From positions 124,001 to 188,000 of the forward strand of contig NZ_FOSH01000001.1 of NCBI RefSeq assembly GCF_900114205.1: a stretch of 64,000 nucleotides of DNA. The letters run 5' to 3'. The translations under genes were made by a program, and so were the position numbers. A model generated the notes under the pieces. That model did not search any database. It was not told the origin of the DNA and was given only the letters and a program-made list of their open reading frames with translations. Positions 1 through 8,631 of this stretch are shown in pieces (position 1 is the first letter of the stretch; every line of letters starts with the position of its first letter). Origin of the DNA: Methylophaga sulfidovorans. Lineage in GTDB: Bacteria > Pseudomonadota > Gammaproteobacteria > Nitrosococcales > Methylophagaceae.

Positions 1-932
1 GTCATTTGGTAGACCCATTTCGCCATACCAGTGTCTAAGTCACGACCCCATAGAGACATTGACCATTTGTTATCACCAGGACGTTGAACAGGGTTCCAGG
101 TAGATGGGTTACCTGAACCATAATAGAACATGTTCAGATCTGGATCGTAAGAAATCCAGCCCCAAGTGGTACCACCACCAATTTTCCATTGGTCACCTTG
201 CCATGTTTTCAAAGAAGAATCTTTGCCAACTGGTTTCAGCATTGACATGGTTTTCTTAGGATCAACTAACATTTCGTTGTCAGGACCAGTACTGTATGCA
301 GTGTACTGTTCTTTACCATCCAGGCTGTAGGCTTTGATGTAACCACGTACACCAAACTCACCACCTGAGATACCAACTAAGACTTTATCTTTAACAACAA
401 ATGCAGCACCTGTGCTGGTTTCACCTTTTTTAGGATCACCACGTTGGTCAGACCAAACAACTTTACCGTTTTTAGCATCAAGAGCAACTAATGTTGTGTC
501 TGCCTGGTTCAGGAAGATTTTTCCGTCGCCATAGCTTAAACCACGGTTAACCGTGTCACAGCACATAACTGGCACTGTTTCATCGTAGTTTTGTTTTGGT
601 TCATATTTCCATTTCATTGCACCGTCGTTGTTTAAATCCAACGCGTAAACGATGTTTGGAAACGGTGTGTGTACATACATGGTGTCGCCAATAACCAAAG
701 AGTTACCTTCGTGACCACGTAAAACACCGGTTGAGAAAGACCATGCCATGTTTAAATCTTTAACATTGTCTTTGTTGATTTGAGTTAATTCAGAATAACG
801 TTGATTGTTATAGTTACCTGCTGGCATTACCCAGTTATTCGGATTTTTTTGCATTTCAAGCAATTCATCGGCAGTAGCCAAGCCTGGCACTGCCAATGTC
901 ATCATTGCTAATGACAAAGTTTTCAGCTTCAT
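1..932 (-). CDS. xoxF: XoxF-type PQQ methanol dehydrogenase (5' part, runs off the window)
   Basis: Periplasmic quinoprotein that oxidises methanol, passing electrons to a c-type cytochrome. About 310 residues are visible: a signal peptide ending near [10 protein letters not shown], then PQQ-propeller sequence. The adjacent cysteine pair of this family is at residues 124-125 ([11 protein letters not shown]). [11 protein letters not shown] carries the metal-binding Glu and [11 protein letters not shown] the Asn. The wording ([26 protein letters not shown]) is that of XoxF5 rather than MxaF, so a lanthanide enzyme is expected. The Asp pair that would prove this lies just past the window edge. 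The ATG is at 930-932. A kinase/regulator pair lies directly upstream on the same strand. Confidence 0.93.
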   Translation of the reverse strand, partial: MKLKTLSLAMMTLAVPGLATADELLEMQKNPNNWVMPAGNYNNQRYSELTQINKDNVKDLNMAWSFSTGVLRGHEGNSLVIGDTMYVHTPFPNIVYALDLNNDGAMKWKYEPKQNYDETVPVMCCDTVNRGLSYGDGKIFLNQADTTLVALDAKNGKVVWSDQRGDPKKGETSTGAAFVVKDKVLVGISGGEFGVRGYIKAYSLDGKEQYTAYSTGPDNEMLVDPKKTMSMLKPVGKDSSLKTWQGDQWKIGGGTTWGWISYDPDLNMFYYGSGNPSTWNPVQRPGDNKWSMSLWGRDLDTGMAKWVYQM

Positions 933-1047
933 TTTTAATCCCTAGTGTTTGATTACAGAACATGTCGAGAGGAATAACAACGACATGGTTCCCACACTTT
1001 ATGCTCGTTATGCCCAAGAATCATTACCAAAGATTCCCGATTTTAGC

Positions 1048-1078
1048 GGGAAGTAATCGACACAACTTAGGGAAGTAA
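1048..1078 (-). promoter_or_regulatory. Direct repeat upstream of xoxF, candidate regulator site
   Basis: The nine bases gggaagtaa occur at 1048-1056 and again at 1070-1078, 22 bp apart, or about two helical turns. They lie in the 184 bp gap between the response regulator gene and xoxF. On the coding strand they read TTACTTCCC twice. A small hairpin (TTCCCG/CGGGAA) overlaps the copy nearer xoxF. The spacing and place suit a dimeric NarL-type activator, but this is inference. Confidence 0.35.
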
Positions 1079-1116
1079 AACCTAAACTGATGAAATAATT
1101 GTCATTTAAGTGAAAA

Positions 1117-1761
1117 TCACTGCTCTGTAATCACACCATATTTCATCGCCAATCTGACCAATTCAACCGGAGAATGAATATCTAGCTTTTGTTTGAGACT
1201 AGTTTGATAGTTAGCTACTGTTTTTTGACCGATATTTAATCGCCCCGCAATTTCCTCTACTAACTTACCTTCCGCCAATAAACGGAAAACCTCAAACTCT
1301 CGGGAAGTTAACCTTTGTGTCGGATTATCATCACCAGTCAAGCTTTGCAAAGCAACTTTTTGTGCCATATCAGCACTTAAAAAACTTTTCCCGGACGCAA
1401 CTTCTTTTACCGCTTTAACAAGATCTTCTGCATTACCGGATTTTGCCACATAGCCCATAGCACCAGCAGTTAGCGACTGAATTGCATAGGTCGCATTTTC
1501 ATGCATAGAAAACATAATTATCCGCGCATCAGACCAACGATGAAGAATTCGACGTAATGCCTCAAGTCCCCCCATACCCGGCATAGACATATCCATCACT
1601 AATACATCGGGACGATGCTCTGGATAAGTTTGATAGGCCTGCTCTCCACTCTCCGCTTCCGCAATCACTTTTATGTCTGCATTTTGTTCTAGTAATCGAC
1701 ATAAACCTGATCTGACTACGGCATGGTCATCAGTCAGCATGACTTTTATTAACTGGCTCAC
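1117..1761 (-). CDS. NarL/FixJ-type response regulator (pair 1)
   Basis: Two-component response regulator of 214 residues. It has a receiver domain (acidic pocket DD at 11-12, phospho-acceptor Asp57 in VMDMSMPG, later K in VAKSG) followed by a LuxR-type HTH (LTSREFEVFRLLAEGK onward). It starts with GTG at 1761, overlapping the kinase stop by four bases, so the pair is translationally coupled. It is a clear paralogue of the regulator at 3459-4103. xoxF lies next downstream, so control of methanol dehydrogenase is likely, as for MxaB or MoxX in other methylotrophs. That role is inferred from position. Confidence 0.9.
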   Translation of the reverse strand: MSQLIKVMLTDDHAVVRSGLCRLLEQNADIKVIAEAESGEQAYQTYPEHRPDVLVMDMSMPGMGGLEALRRILHRWSDARIIMFSMHENATYAIQSLTAGAMGYVAKSGNAEDLVKAVKEVASGKSFLSADMAQKVALQSLTGDDNPTQRLTSREFEVFRLLAEGKLVEEIAGRLNIGQKTVANYQTSLKQKLDIHSPVELVRLAMKYGVITEQ

Positions 1762-3101
1762 GCATTATCTCCTTGTTTGGGAACCGTCACATCAATCGTG
1801 ACGCCTTGATTTAAATTAGATGTAATATCAAAAGTGCCACCCACGCTGTCTAACCGTTCTTTCATTCCTGCAAGACCAAAACGTTGTGTGTGCTTTGTAG
1901 GATCGAATCCTTTGCCGTTATCAGTCACTGTCAAATGAATAGCATGTTTTTCTTCTTTCAAAATTATCCATGCCTGCTTTGCTTGTGAGTGGCGACTGAT
2001 ATTAGTCAGGCATTCTTGTATGACGCGATAAAGTGTTAACTGGGCATTTTCTTCCAACGATGAGAACTCACCTTCAAATTGATATTCCATTTCAATATTC
2101 GGATGTCTTTCACGCCAGCTATCAACCAGTTCCTGCATAGCCGCAATAAAGCCAAGTTCATCCAGACCTCCCGGACGTAAGCGCTGCAGCATGGTCCGAA
2201 GAATATCCATCATCAATCCCACTACTTCATCGATGGCCGAAGCGCTTTTTTTAGCTGCATCAAGATCGTTGGTGGACTTAATCACAGAAGCATCAACATG
2301 AATTGCCGTCAGATGTTGACCAATTTCATCATGCAGTTCATGAGCAAGACTTTTTCGCTCAGCTTCCTGCAAACGGATAATCTGTTGTGTTAAGCGATGG
2401 TTATTACGAATACTGCTTTGTAAGGTGGAAGCCATCATATTGAATTTATGGCTGATACTGGCCATTTCAGGTAATTCAAAAATAGGCAGCCGGCTATCCA
2501 GGTTTCCGGTTTCAATATCGGTCAGTGCAGAAATAATCTGGTCGATAGGTTTCAACGCTCGGGCTACCACTAAATACACCAGAATATTCACAAAGACAAA
2601 AAACAAAGAAATCATAGTCAATAGGGTTTTTGTCTCATCCCATGCCTCGGCAATTTCATTGTCAGGCTTGGGTTTTATGACTAACTCTCCAATTTTCCGC
2701 GAATTCACATAAACCGGCAGTCGTTCAGGTTTTAAATCATCGAGAGCTGAATACATTTCACGACCAAACCAGTCAGGGTAAGGTTTATGGTCATTACTGT
2801 TTTCATCTTCATTGCTTTCGATAAGTTGGTTATGCATGCCATAAAATTCGATCCTTAGATGCCTGACACCCGTTAGCTTATTCAGCATAAATGGTGACTC
2901 AGCTTGATCTTTAAGCACTTTATCTTTGAATTTAAAATGACTTAACTCGGCATTTAGCATGTGTAATGCGAAGTCCATGGTCGATGCAACTTCAGCCCTG
3001 ACATCTTCACGAGCGCTATGGATCGCTTTCACAGCGCCTATCACCAGAATAATTAACAGGACAGCTGTGACGATAAGGTTGAGTCTATATCTGAGATTCA
3101 T
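1758..3101 (-). CDS. Membrane sensor histidine kinase, HisKA_3 type (pair 1)
   Basis: Sensor kinase of 447 residues. TM1 is near 8-25, a periplasmic sensing region spans about 26-158, TM2 is near 160-180 and a HAMP linker follows. The HisKA_3 box ELHDEIGQHL has the likely phospho-His at 257. The C-terminal HATPase carries DNGKGFD and FGLAGMKERL. This is the NarX/DegS-like architecture that pairs with NarL-type regulators, and its partner overlaps its stop codon. The periplasmic region has no domain I can name, so the signal is unknown. A terminator separates it from pqqA upstream, so it probably has its own promoter in 3102-3191. Confidence 0.9.
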   Translation of the reverse strand: MNLRYRLNLIVTAVLLIILVIGAVKAIHSAREDVRAEVASTMDFALHMLNAELSHFKFKDKVLKDQAESPFMLNKLTGVRHLRIEFYGMHNQLIESNEDENSNDHKPYPDWFGREMYSALDDLKPERLPVYVNSRKIGELVIKPKPDNEIAEAWDETKTLLTMISLFFVFVNILVYLVVARALKPIDQIISALTDIETGNLDSRLPIFELPEMASISHKFNMMASTLQSSIRNNHRLTQQIIRLQEAERKSLAHELHDEIGQHLTAIHVDASVIKSTNDLDAAKKSASAIDEVVGLMMDILRTMLQRLRPGGLDELGFIAAMQELVDSWRERHPNIEMEYQFEGEFSSLEENAQLTLYRVIQECLTNISRHSQAKQAWIILKEEKHAIHLTVTDNGKGFDPTKHTQRFGLAGMKERLDSVGGTFDITSNLNQGVTIDVTVPKQGDNA

Positions 3102-3191
3102 GCACCAGGACTATGTGAAATAAATAAGCATTCTAGTATTGCGGTGATGTCTTGGAGATAGGAGAAATTCCCTTTTACAAAAGTGATGGAC

Positions 3192-3220
3192 AAAAAAAGC
3201 CCCGATTAACGGGGCTTTTT
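3192..3220 (-). terminator. Rho-independent terminator downstream of pqqA
   Basis: AAAAAGCCCCG, a short loop, then CGGGGCTTTTT, with A and T tracts on both sides so that it would work in either direction. It lies 25 bp after the pqqA stop and before the second kinase gene, so it closes the pqqA transcript. Confidence 0.85.
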
Positions 3221-3244
3221 GTCTTTCTTTGTGAGAAAGGCGTT

Positions 3245-3316
3245 TTAGCGGTTGCAGATATACATTGTTACTTCAAAGCCGAAACGCATGTCTGAGTATT
3301 CTGGTTTAGTCCACAT
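3245..3316 (-). CDS. pqqA: PqqA, precursor peptide of pyrroloquinoline quinone
   Basis: A 23-residue peptide beginning MWTKPEYSDMRFG and ending MYICNR. The two residues that become PQQ, Glu15 and Tyr19, have the required E-x3-Y spacing (EVTMY). PqqE cross-links them, and the product is the cofactor of XoxF and other quinoproteins. A good ribosome site (AGAGGAA) precedes the ATG at 3314-3316. No pqqB-E genes are near, so this is a stand-alone pqqA with its own terminator. Such solitary copies occur in methylotrophs, which need a great deal of precursor. Confidence 0.95.
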   Translation of the reverse strand: MWTKPEYSDMRFGFEVTMYICNR

Positions 3317-3458
3317 AGTCAATTCCTCTTAATTGATTCAGTCACTATTGGCTGAATTCCATGATTCACAGTCTACGTATTTGTGTAAACAATTCAGAGA
3401 GATTTTTACTCGTCATGACTCAGGATTTTTCTGAATAAATTAAGCAAGAATATTATTC

Positions 3459-4103
3459 TTACGCATCAAGCAAACCACTTCGAATCGCTAAACGGGCTAA
3501 CTCTGCAGAGTTTGAGACATTTAATTTTTGCTTGATATTAGTGTGATGAGTTCCGACTGTTTTAGGACTTAAATTCAATATGTCAGCAATCTCATTTACG
3601 GTTTTACCTTCCGCCAGCAAACGAAAAACTTCGAACTCACGTTGACTCAAAACATCAATCGGATTCTCTGAACCAGTAAGTTTCTGGATGGCTAACTGCT
3701 GAGCAATTTCAGGGGCAATACAAGTTTTACCCTGAGCGACCATTTCTACAGCTCGTAGCATTTCTTCAGGAGCACTTCGTTTGGGAATAAAACCTAAAGC
3801 CCCGGCCTGCATTGCTCTTGTCGTAAAAACACTATCTTCATGCACACTGAGGACAAGAATTTTTGCCGAAGAATCTCGGGCAGTAATTCTCTCTATTGCG
3901 CCGACACCACCAATACCAGGCATGGATATATCCATAACAACAATGTCAGGATGAAATTTACTGAAATCCTGAACTGCCTGTTCTCCACTGCCTGCTTCGG
4001 CAATCACCGTGAATTTGTCCCCATCTTCCAAAAGTCGACGAAAACCCGCTCGCACCAGTTCATGATCATCAACCAGCAATATTGTTTTTTTATCCAGACT
4101 CAT
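3459..4103 (-). CDS. NarL/FixJ-type response regulator (pair 2)
   Basis: Response regulator of 214 residues with a receiver domain (VDDHE at 11-15, phospho-acceptor Asp58 in VMDISMPG) and a C-terminal LuxR-type HTH (LSQREFEVFRLLAEGKTVNEIA). It overlaps the upstream kinase gene by ATGA. It has the same length as the regulator at 1117-1761 and is similar throughout, so the two pairs arose by duplication. pqqA follows 142 bp downstream, making PQQ supply a likely target. That is inferred from position only. Confidence 0.9.
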   Translation of the reverse strand: MSLDKKTILLVDDHELVRAGFRRLLEDGDKFTVIAEAGSGEQAVQDFSKFHPDIVVMDISMPGIGGVGAIERITARDSSAKILVLSVHEDSVFTTRAMQAGALGFIPKRSAPEEMLRAVEMVAQGKTCIAPEIAQQLAIQKLTGSENPIDVLSQREFEVFRLLAEGKTVNEIADILNLSPKTVGTHHTNIKQKLNVSNSAELARLAIRSGLLDA

Positions 4104-5818
4104 AATAATCTGTCCGCCCTTAGAGGAATAATCACGCTGACTTTAACGCCGTTACCTGACTCACTGATAAGTTCAAACTCACCACCAAGGCTGTGGGCAC
4201 GCTCACGCATGCCTAGCAATCCAAAGTCGACGTCAGAATGCAGGTCTTTAACAACCATACCTTTACCGTTGTCTTTAATCTCAATACAGAGATTATCTAT
4301 ATCACTATTGCTGGCTTTCTGTGTTTTTACAATAACATTGATCTGACTTGCCTCGGCATGTCTGACTGCATTGGTTATTGCTTCCTGCACCACACGGAAT
4401 ACCGTCATATTCATCATTTCATTCAGATTATCCAGACGACCTGACACCCTGATATCAAACTGAATATCTGGCTCCCGTGTCTGCCAGCTGGTAATCGCTT
4501 GCTCTAGCGTCGGCACCAAACCTAAGTCATCCAAAGGACTCGGGCGTAAGCGCGTAATCATATTATGAACAACATCATAGATATGACTCGTCGTATCAAT
4601 AATAGCCTGCGCGCTATTGAAAACTCGCGGCTCACTCTGCTCTGTACGATTTCGTATTAATACCGCATCGGTTTTAATCGCTGTCAGGCACTGCCCCAAC
4701 TCGTCATGAAGTTCTCTGGCTAAATGACGTCGTTCTGCTTCTTGCACTTCATCCATATGTTGCGTCAATAAACGCGTCTCTCTGAGCTGCATTCTGGCGG
4801 CCTCAGCCTGTTTGAGCTCGGTAATATCACGCAAAGTACAAATCAGGCCAATGACCTGCTGTTCTTTATCAAATAATGGCACAGTGGACATCAATAATGA
4901 CACTTTTTCGCCATCTGGCCGTAACAGTGTGGTCTCCATATTTTCAGTGGTTTCACAGTTTTCTAAAATGGCGGCTATTTTTTGATGAGACTGTTCAAAC
5001 CCGAGATTAGCCAGGGCTTCACCTTTTAACACCATGGTTTGTTTTGCAAATAGACGTTCGGCTGTAGAGTTACAAAAAGTAATATTGCCGGCATGATCTA
5101 ATGACAAAATGGCATCACCGGACTGGCGGACTAACATAGCTAGACGCTGATTTTCCGCCATACTCAATTCCAGCGCCTGACCCATTCTATTAAAGGTATG
5201 GCTGATTTGATTCATTTCCGCCAAGCTAAAATCTGGCAGACGTAAGTGCAGATCGCCCTTTTCAAACGCAGACAAAACCTGCAATAGTCGCTGCAAAGGT
5301 CGTAAAAACCAGCCTACACCCCAGTAAAGAAAAATACTGACAAATACAAAAGCCACCATGCCTAAAGCAAAAATGCTCCGTATATCCATCCAACGGTCAC
5401 TGATTTCTTGCATAGGTGCAGCATAGATAACCATATGCCCGGTTCCGAACCGTTTAGACAGAGGCGTGACTTCGGGAAACAGTACTTTAACAAACCACTC
5501 AGGCGGCTCTACTTTGAGCGTTTCATCCGGCTCCCCTTCGAAAAGAAGCCCCTGCGAATCAAACATCAAAATATGCAGACTTCTTATCTGACTCAGCGCT
5601 TTGACCATTTCATGGATTTGTTGGTTAATACCGTATTCACGGTTAAGCGGTTTATCGGCTAAGGTCAGAGTGATAAGACGTGCAGCAGCAGTCATCGTAT
5701 CTTCTACTTCAACCTGAACAGATTTGCGTGCATTGGTAATCAAAACACCAGTACTCGCCAGTAATGCCGCCAGCAAAAGCACGGTAAAAAATAGATTAAC
5801 TTTTAATTTAAGACTCAT
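4100..5818 (-). CDS. Membrane PAS sensor histidine kinase (pair 2)
   Basis: Kinase of 572 residues. TM1 is near 8-28, the periplasmic region about 30-145, TM2 about 148-170, and a HAMP region about 172-222. A cytoplasmic PAS domain at about 225-335 ends with TLRDITELKQAE. The HisKA_3 box (RELHDELGQCL) has the phospho-His near 371, and an HATPase with DNGKGM follows. It differs from the kinase at 1758-3101 mainly by the extra PAS domain. Its ATG overlaps the soxZ stop (ATGA), so it is read with soxYZ. A link between sulfur chemistry and signalling is therefore plausible, though the ligand is unknown. Confidence 0.9.
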   Translation of the reverse strand: MSLKLKVNLFFTVLLLAALLASTGVLITNARKSVQVEVEDTMTAAARLITLTLADKPLNREYGINQQIHEMVKALSQIRSLHILMFDSQGLLFEGEPDETLKVEPPEWFVKVLFPEVTPLSKRFGTGHMVIYAAPMQEISDRWMDIRSIFALGMVAFVFVSIFLYWGVGWFLRPLQRLLQVLSAFEKGDLHLRLPDFSLAEMNQISHTFNRMGQALELSMAENQRLAMLVRQSGDAILSLDHAGNITFCNSTAERLFAKQTMVLKGEALANLGFEQSHQKIAAILENCETTENMETTLLRPDGEKVSLLMSTVPLFDKEQQVIGLICTLRDITELKQAEAARMQLRETRLLTQHMDEVQEAERRHLARELHDELGQCLTAIKTDAVLIRNRTEQSEPRVFNSAQAIIDTTSHIYDVVHNMITRLRPSPLDDLGLVPTLEQAITSWQTREPDIQFDIRVSGRLDNLNEMMNMTVFRVVQEAITNAVRHAEASQINVIVKTQKASNSDIDNLCIEIKDNGKGMVVKDLHSDVDFGLLGMRERAHSLGGEFELISESGNGVKVSVIIPLRADRLL

Positions 5819-6132
5819 CTTAACTCAGTTTCTGTCACGCCTTTAGCGCCCAGATTATCGACCCAGCGGATCATAATCTTATCGCCTACTGCCCCTCCCG
5901 CCAATTGAAAAGAGAAATAAGGATTACGGGCTGTCGCCGTCCCGCACTTTATCGCCATCACCTCGTTACCATTTCGCCAGCAACGAATATCCTGAATAAA
6001 CTGGGCGGGAATCAACTTACCGTTTTCGTCTTTGCTTCTTCCCGTATACATTGGATGAGCAAGTAATACACGTACAGTTGTATCACCGTCTTTTAATTTT
6101 GCACGTATTCGGTCTCTGGCTGTTATTGCCAT
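5815..6132 (-). CDS. soxZ: SoxZ, sulfur carrier partner subunit
   Basis: A protein of about 105 residues with the SoxZ immunoglobulin-like fold (RIRAKLKDGDTTVRVLLAHPM, then WRNGNEVM). SoxZ binds SoxY in the periplasm and presents the carrier complex to Sox enzymes. I chose the ATG at 6130-6132 (MAITARDR) because it overlaps the soxY stop (TGATG). A start nine bases upstream is less likely. No soxAX, soxB or soxCD is in view, so full thiosulfate oxidation cannot be claimed. The gene is coupled to the kinase gene downstream. Confidence 0.9.
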   Translation of the reverse strand: MAITARDRIRAKLKDGDTTVRVLLAHPMYTGRSKDENGKLIPAQFIQDIRCWRNGNEVMAIKCGTATARNPYFSFQLAGGAVGDKIMIRWVDNLGAKGVTETELR

Positions 6133-6620
6133 CAGGAACATCCTCCAATATCAACAGAGATATCACGTGAGGTTTGATAAAGCTTACCGTCAGCACGAAT
6201 GACGGCAATGATTTTGGAATCTTCTGCCACTTTAATCATACTTTTGAATGGCAGTTTTACATCTGCTGTGAGTTCAATACTCATTGCCAATGGGTTGGGA
6301 TTTTTATCAACAAGAATAGCGATCCGCTCTATATTCTCCAAGCTGGATATCACCTCAAAAGGAACAGAGGCACCATTAACCGCATAGCTCGGTGGCGAGC
6401 CCACTTTAAAACTGACTTTCTCTTCTGGAATATCCTGTGCCTGCCCTAATAAAGCCAGCAGTGCATCTTCAACTGTATCTGCCGTAAAAGCATCAGAGGG
6501 CCAATGTGCTAATACACGTCGTGGAGCTAGCAAGCCAGTGCTGGCAACCAAGGCCAATGTGGATGCTGAAATAGCCCGTTTCAGAAACTGCCTGCGTTGC
6601 TTGTCGGAATTCTCCATCAT
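6132..6620 (-). CDS. soxY: SoxY, sulfur carrier protein with Tat signal
   Basis: SoxY carries sulfur intermediates on a C-terminal cysteine in the periplasm. The 162-residue product starts with a twin-arginine signal (RRQFLKRA at about 9-16, then a hydrophobic stretch). It ends in VDIGGCS, so the carrier cysteine is present. The classical tail is GGCGG, and here the last two glycines are replaced by a single serine. The first ATG (6618-6620) overlaps the protease stop. It sits in the chain M48-soxY-soxZ-kinase-regulator. The family assignment is firm; normal carrier function with the altered tail is not. Confidence 0.88.
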   Translation of the reverse strand: MMENSDKQRRQFLKRAISASTLALVASTGLLAPRRVLAHWPSDAFTADTVEDALLALLGQAQDIPEEKVSFKVGSPPSYAVNGASVPFEVISSLENIERIAILVDKNPNPLAMSIELTADVKLPFKSMIKVAEDSKIIAVIRADGKLYQTSRDISVDIGGCS

Positions 6621-8065
6621 TATTTATTTTCCATCTCGCTCATCGCACTCTCAACTTCCCGTAATCGCGAAGCAATTTTAGAAAGTTGATACTCATTATG
6701 ACCAGCTGCCTCTGCAGCCAAATGTAATTGATCTGCAGCAGCTTCCAATAAGCCTGACTGATAGTAAAACTCAGCCAGCCAAGCATGCGACTCACTTTTT
6801 TGCCCCATATCGCCTTTCGCCTGAGCCATTAACTTATATACCTGACGTCCTATTTCACCCAGCTCAATCTGAGTCTGTAATAGCTTAGCTGCTCTATCGG
6901 GTCGGCCTGTTATTAACAAGGCATGCACTTCATTCAATGTCAGTGCACGATCATCTGGGTATAGACGCTGATTATCTTCGTAAATATCTAATGCTGCATT
7001 TACCCTACCTACAGATAATTCAATATCTGCCAGTGCCAGTTGATAGGCCAACCGGTCAGGCTCTTTGTCAATCAATGGCATCAAATGCTGACGTGCTAAG
7101 GTATATTGCGCGCTTTTAATTAATGCCAGCACATAGCCATATTTCAGCGCATCTTTATTTTCTGATTTATCTTCCGTTAATTGCTGCTGATAATACTTAA
7201 TCAGATCCTGACTATTCTGCGCCATCATTACACGTAGCTTTTCTTTAACTAAATAGAATTGCTCATGATCAGATAACCGGGGTTTGACTTTTAATTGTGC
7301 GGCACGCCCTCTGGCATCAGCTATCCGCGAAGTAGTGACTGGGTGAGTTCGTAAAAATTCAGGAATAGCATCTCCACCATAAAACCGACTAGCTTTTTGT
7401 AGTTTCTCAAAAAAACTAGGCATTGCCTCAGGATTAAATCCAGACCTCACCAATGTCTGCATCCCCAAATTATCCGCTTCAGCTTCATTCGCCCTTGTGT
7501 AATCAATCTGACTCTGAATGCTGCCTGCCTGAACCGCCATAATCGCTGCCGAACCCGCTTTGGGATCGGCAGCGCCCAGCAAGGCGGCCGCAATCATCGC
7601 AGCTGTTCTGGGAATCGTCATCCGTTTTGAATTTTCAAAACTTCTTAAGATATGGCGTTGAGTGATATGCGCAATCTCATGCGACATTACTGAAGCTAAC
7701 TCGTCTTCATTTGCGGCAGTTAAAATCAAACCAGAATTGACCCCGACATAACCACCAGGTGTCGCAAACGCATTAACAGTGGGATCCGAGACCACAAAGA
7801 ATGTGTAATTCAGATTAGGTGCATCACTATTAGAAGCCAGCCGATAACCTAAGGACTGGATATAACTATTCACTTCAGGATCTTCGACCAAATCCGCGCT
7901 TTGTTGCAGCCGCCAGAAAAAAGCCTGACCAATTTCCTGCTCCTCTCTTGGGGAAATTAATGCGCCCGCACTATCCCCCATTTCAGGTAAGGCAATATCC
8001 AGAGCCCAGCCGGTACTAAGATGACTGAAAAAAACTAAACTTACGATATTAAATATTGTTCTCAT
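6620..8065 (-). CDS. Periplasmic M48 metalloprotease with TPR region (BepA/YfgC-like)
   Basis: Zinc protease of 481 residues with a signal peptide (MRTIFNIV to STGWA). The M48 domain has the zinc motif HEIAH in VMSHEIAHITQRH and the third ligand in NEAEADNLG. A C-terminal helical TPR-like region covers about 280-481. The length matches BepA (about 487 residues), which helps outer-membrane protein assembly and degrades failed LptD. Here it leads an operon with soxYZ and a two-component system, an unusual place that may mean a maturation or quality role for periplasmic redox proteins. That last point is inference. Confidence 0.85.
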   Translation of the reverse strand: MRTIFNIVSLVFFSHLSTGWALDIALPEMGDSAGALISPREEQEIGQAFFWRLQQSADLVEDPEVNSYIQSLGYRLASNSDAPNLNYTFFVVSDPTVNAFATPGGYVGVNSGLILTAANEDELASVMSHEIAHITQRHILRSFENSKRMTIPRTAAMIAAALLGAADPKAGSAAIMAVQAGSIQSQIDYTRANEAEADNLGMQTLVRSGFNPEAMPSFFEKLQKASRFYGGDAIPEFLRTHPVTTSRIADARGRAAQLKVKPRLSDHEQFYLVKEKLRVMMAQNSQDLIKYYQQQLTEDKSENKDALKYGYVLALIKSAQYTLARQHLMPLIDKEPDRLAYQLALADIELSVGRVNAALDIYEDNQRLYPDDRALTLNEVHALLITGRPDRAAKLLQTQIELGEIGRQVYKLMAQAKGDMGQKSESHAWLAEFYYQSGLLEAAADQLHLAAEAAGHNEYQLSKIASRLREVESAMSEMENK

Positions 8066-8166
8066 AAGCCAAATAGACCCACCAGTTAGCTACACGGTTC
8101 CAGTGAGACACTGAATATAAATCCGTTTATCATTACATCGTTTTAAGAATAAATTGGACAAGTAGT

Positions 8167-8397
8167 ATGTCAGAATTTCAAAAAGAAATTGATACCTCCG
8201 GTCTCAATTGTCCACTTCCTGTATTAAAAGCCAGGAAAGCACTCGCCGATATGACACCTGGACAACGGCTTTTATTAATCGCAACCGACAAAGGTGCGAA
8301 TAAAGATATTCCGACCTTTTGTAAAATGACGGGCAATACCTTAATTGAGATGTCTGAAGTCGATGAGAAGTATCATTTTGTTGTTGAGAAAGCCTAA
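8167..8397 (+). CDS. tusA: TusA-family sulfur carrier protein
   Basis: Small protein of 76 residues with the TusA/SirA fold and the CPxP motif (NCPLPVLKARKAL), active cysteine at 15. TusA proteins pass persulfide sulfur between partners, for thio-modification of tRNA or, in sulfur oxidisers, between Dsr/Hdr/rhodanese steps. It is divergent from the M48-soxYZ operon with a 100 bp shared promoter region, which favours a role in sulfur metabolism. A decayed copy of its C-terminal half lies at 12123-12266. Confidence 0.88.
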   Translation: MSEFQKEIDTSGLNCPLPVLKARKALADMTPGQRLLLIATDKGANKDIPTFCKMTGNTLIEMSEVDEKYHFVVEKA

Positions 8398-8631
8398 TCT
8401 GACATCGTACTGAATCACTGCAAGTCATAACACTACGCGCCAATATAGATCACTTGCTCAGTTATGATCCGTAACAGCATGTCACCAAATACTACTAAAT
8501 AAGCGCTAATCAGAATTTAGTCTATACAAAACAACAACTAATATCTGTTTTATTGCTCAAGTAAAAGGTGGCACCTTATCTGCTTGTTTTTAAAATGGTT
8601 TTTCATTTTAAATAATACGGAGCAGTTATTA

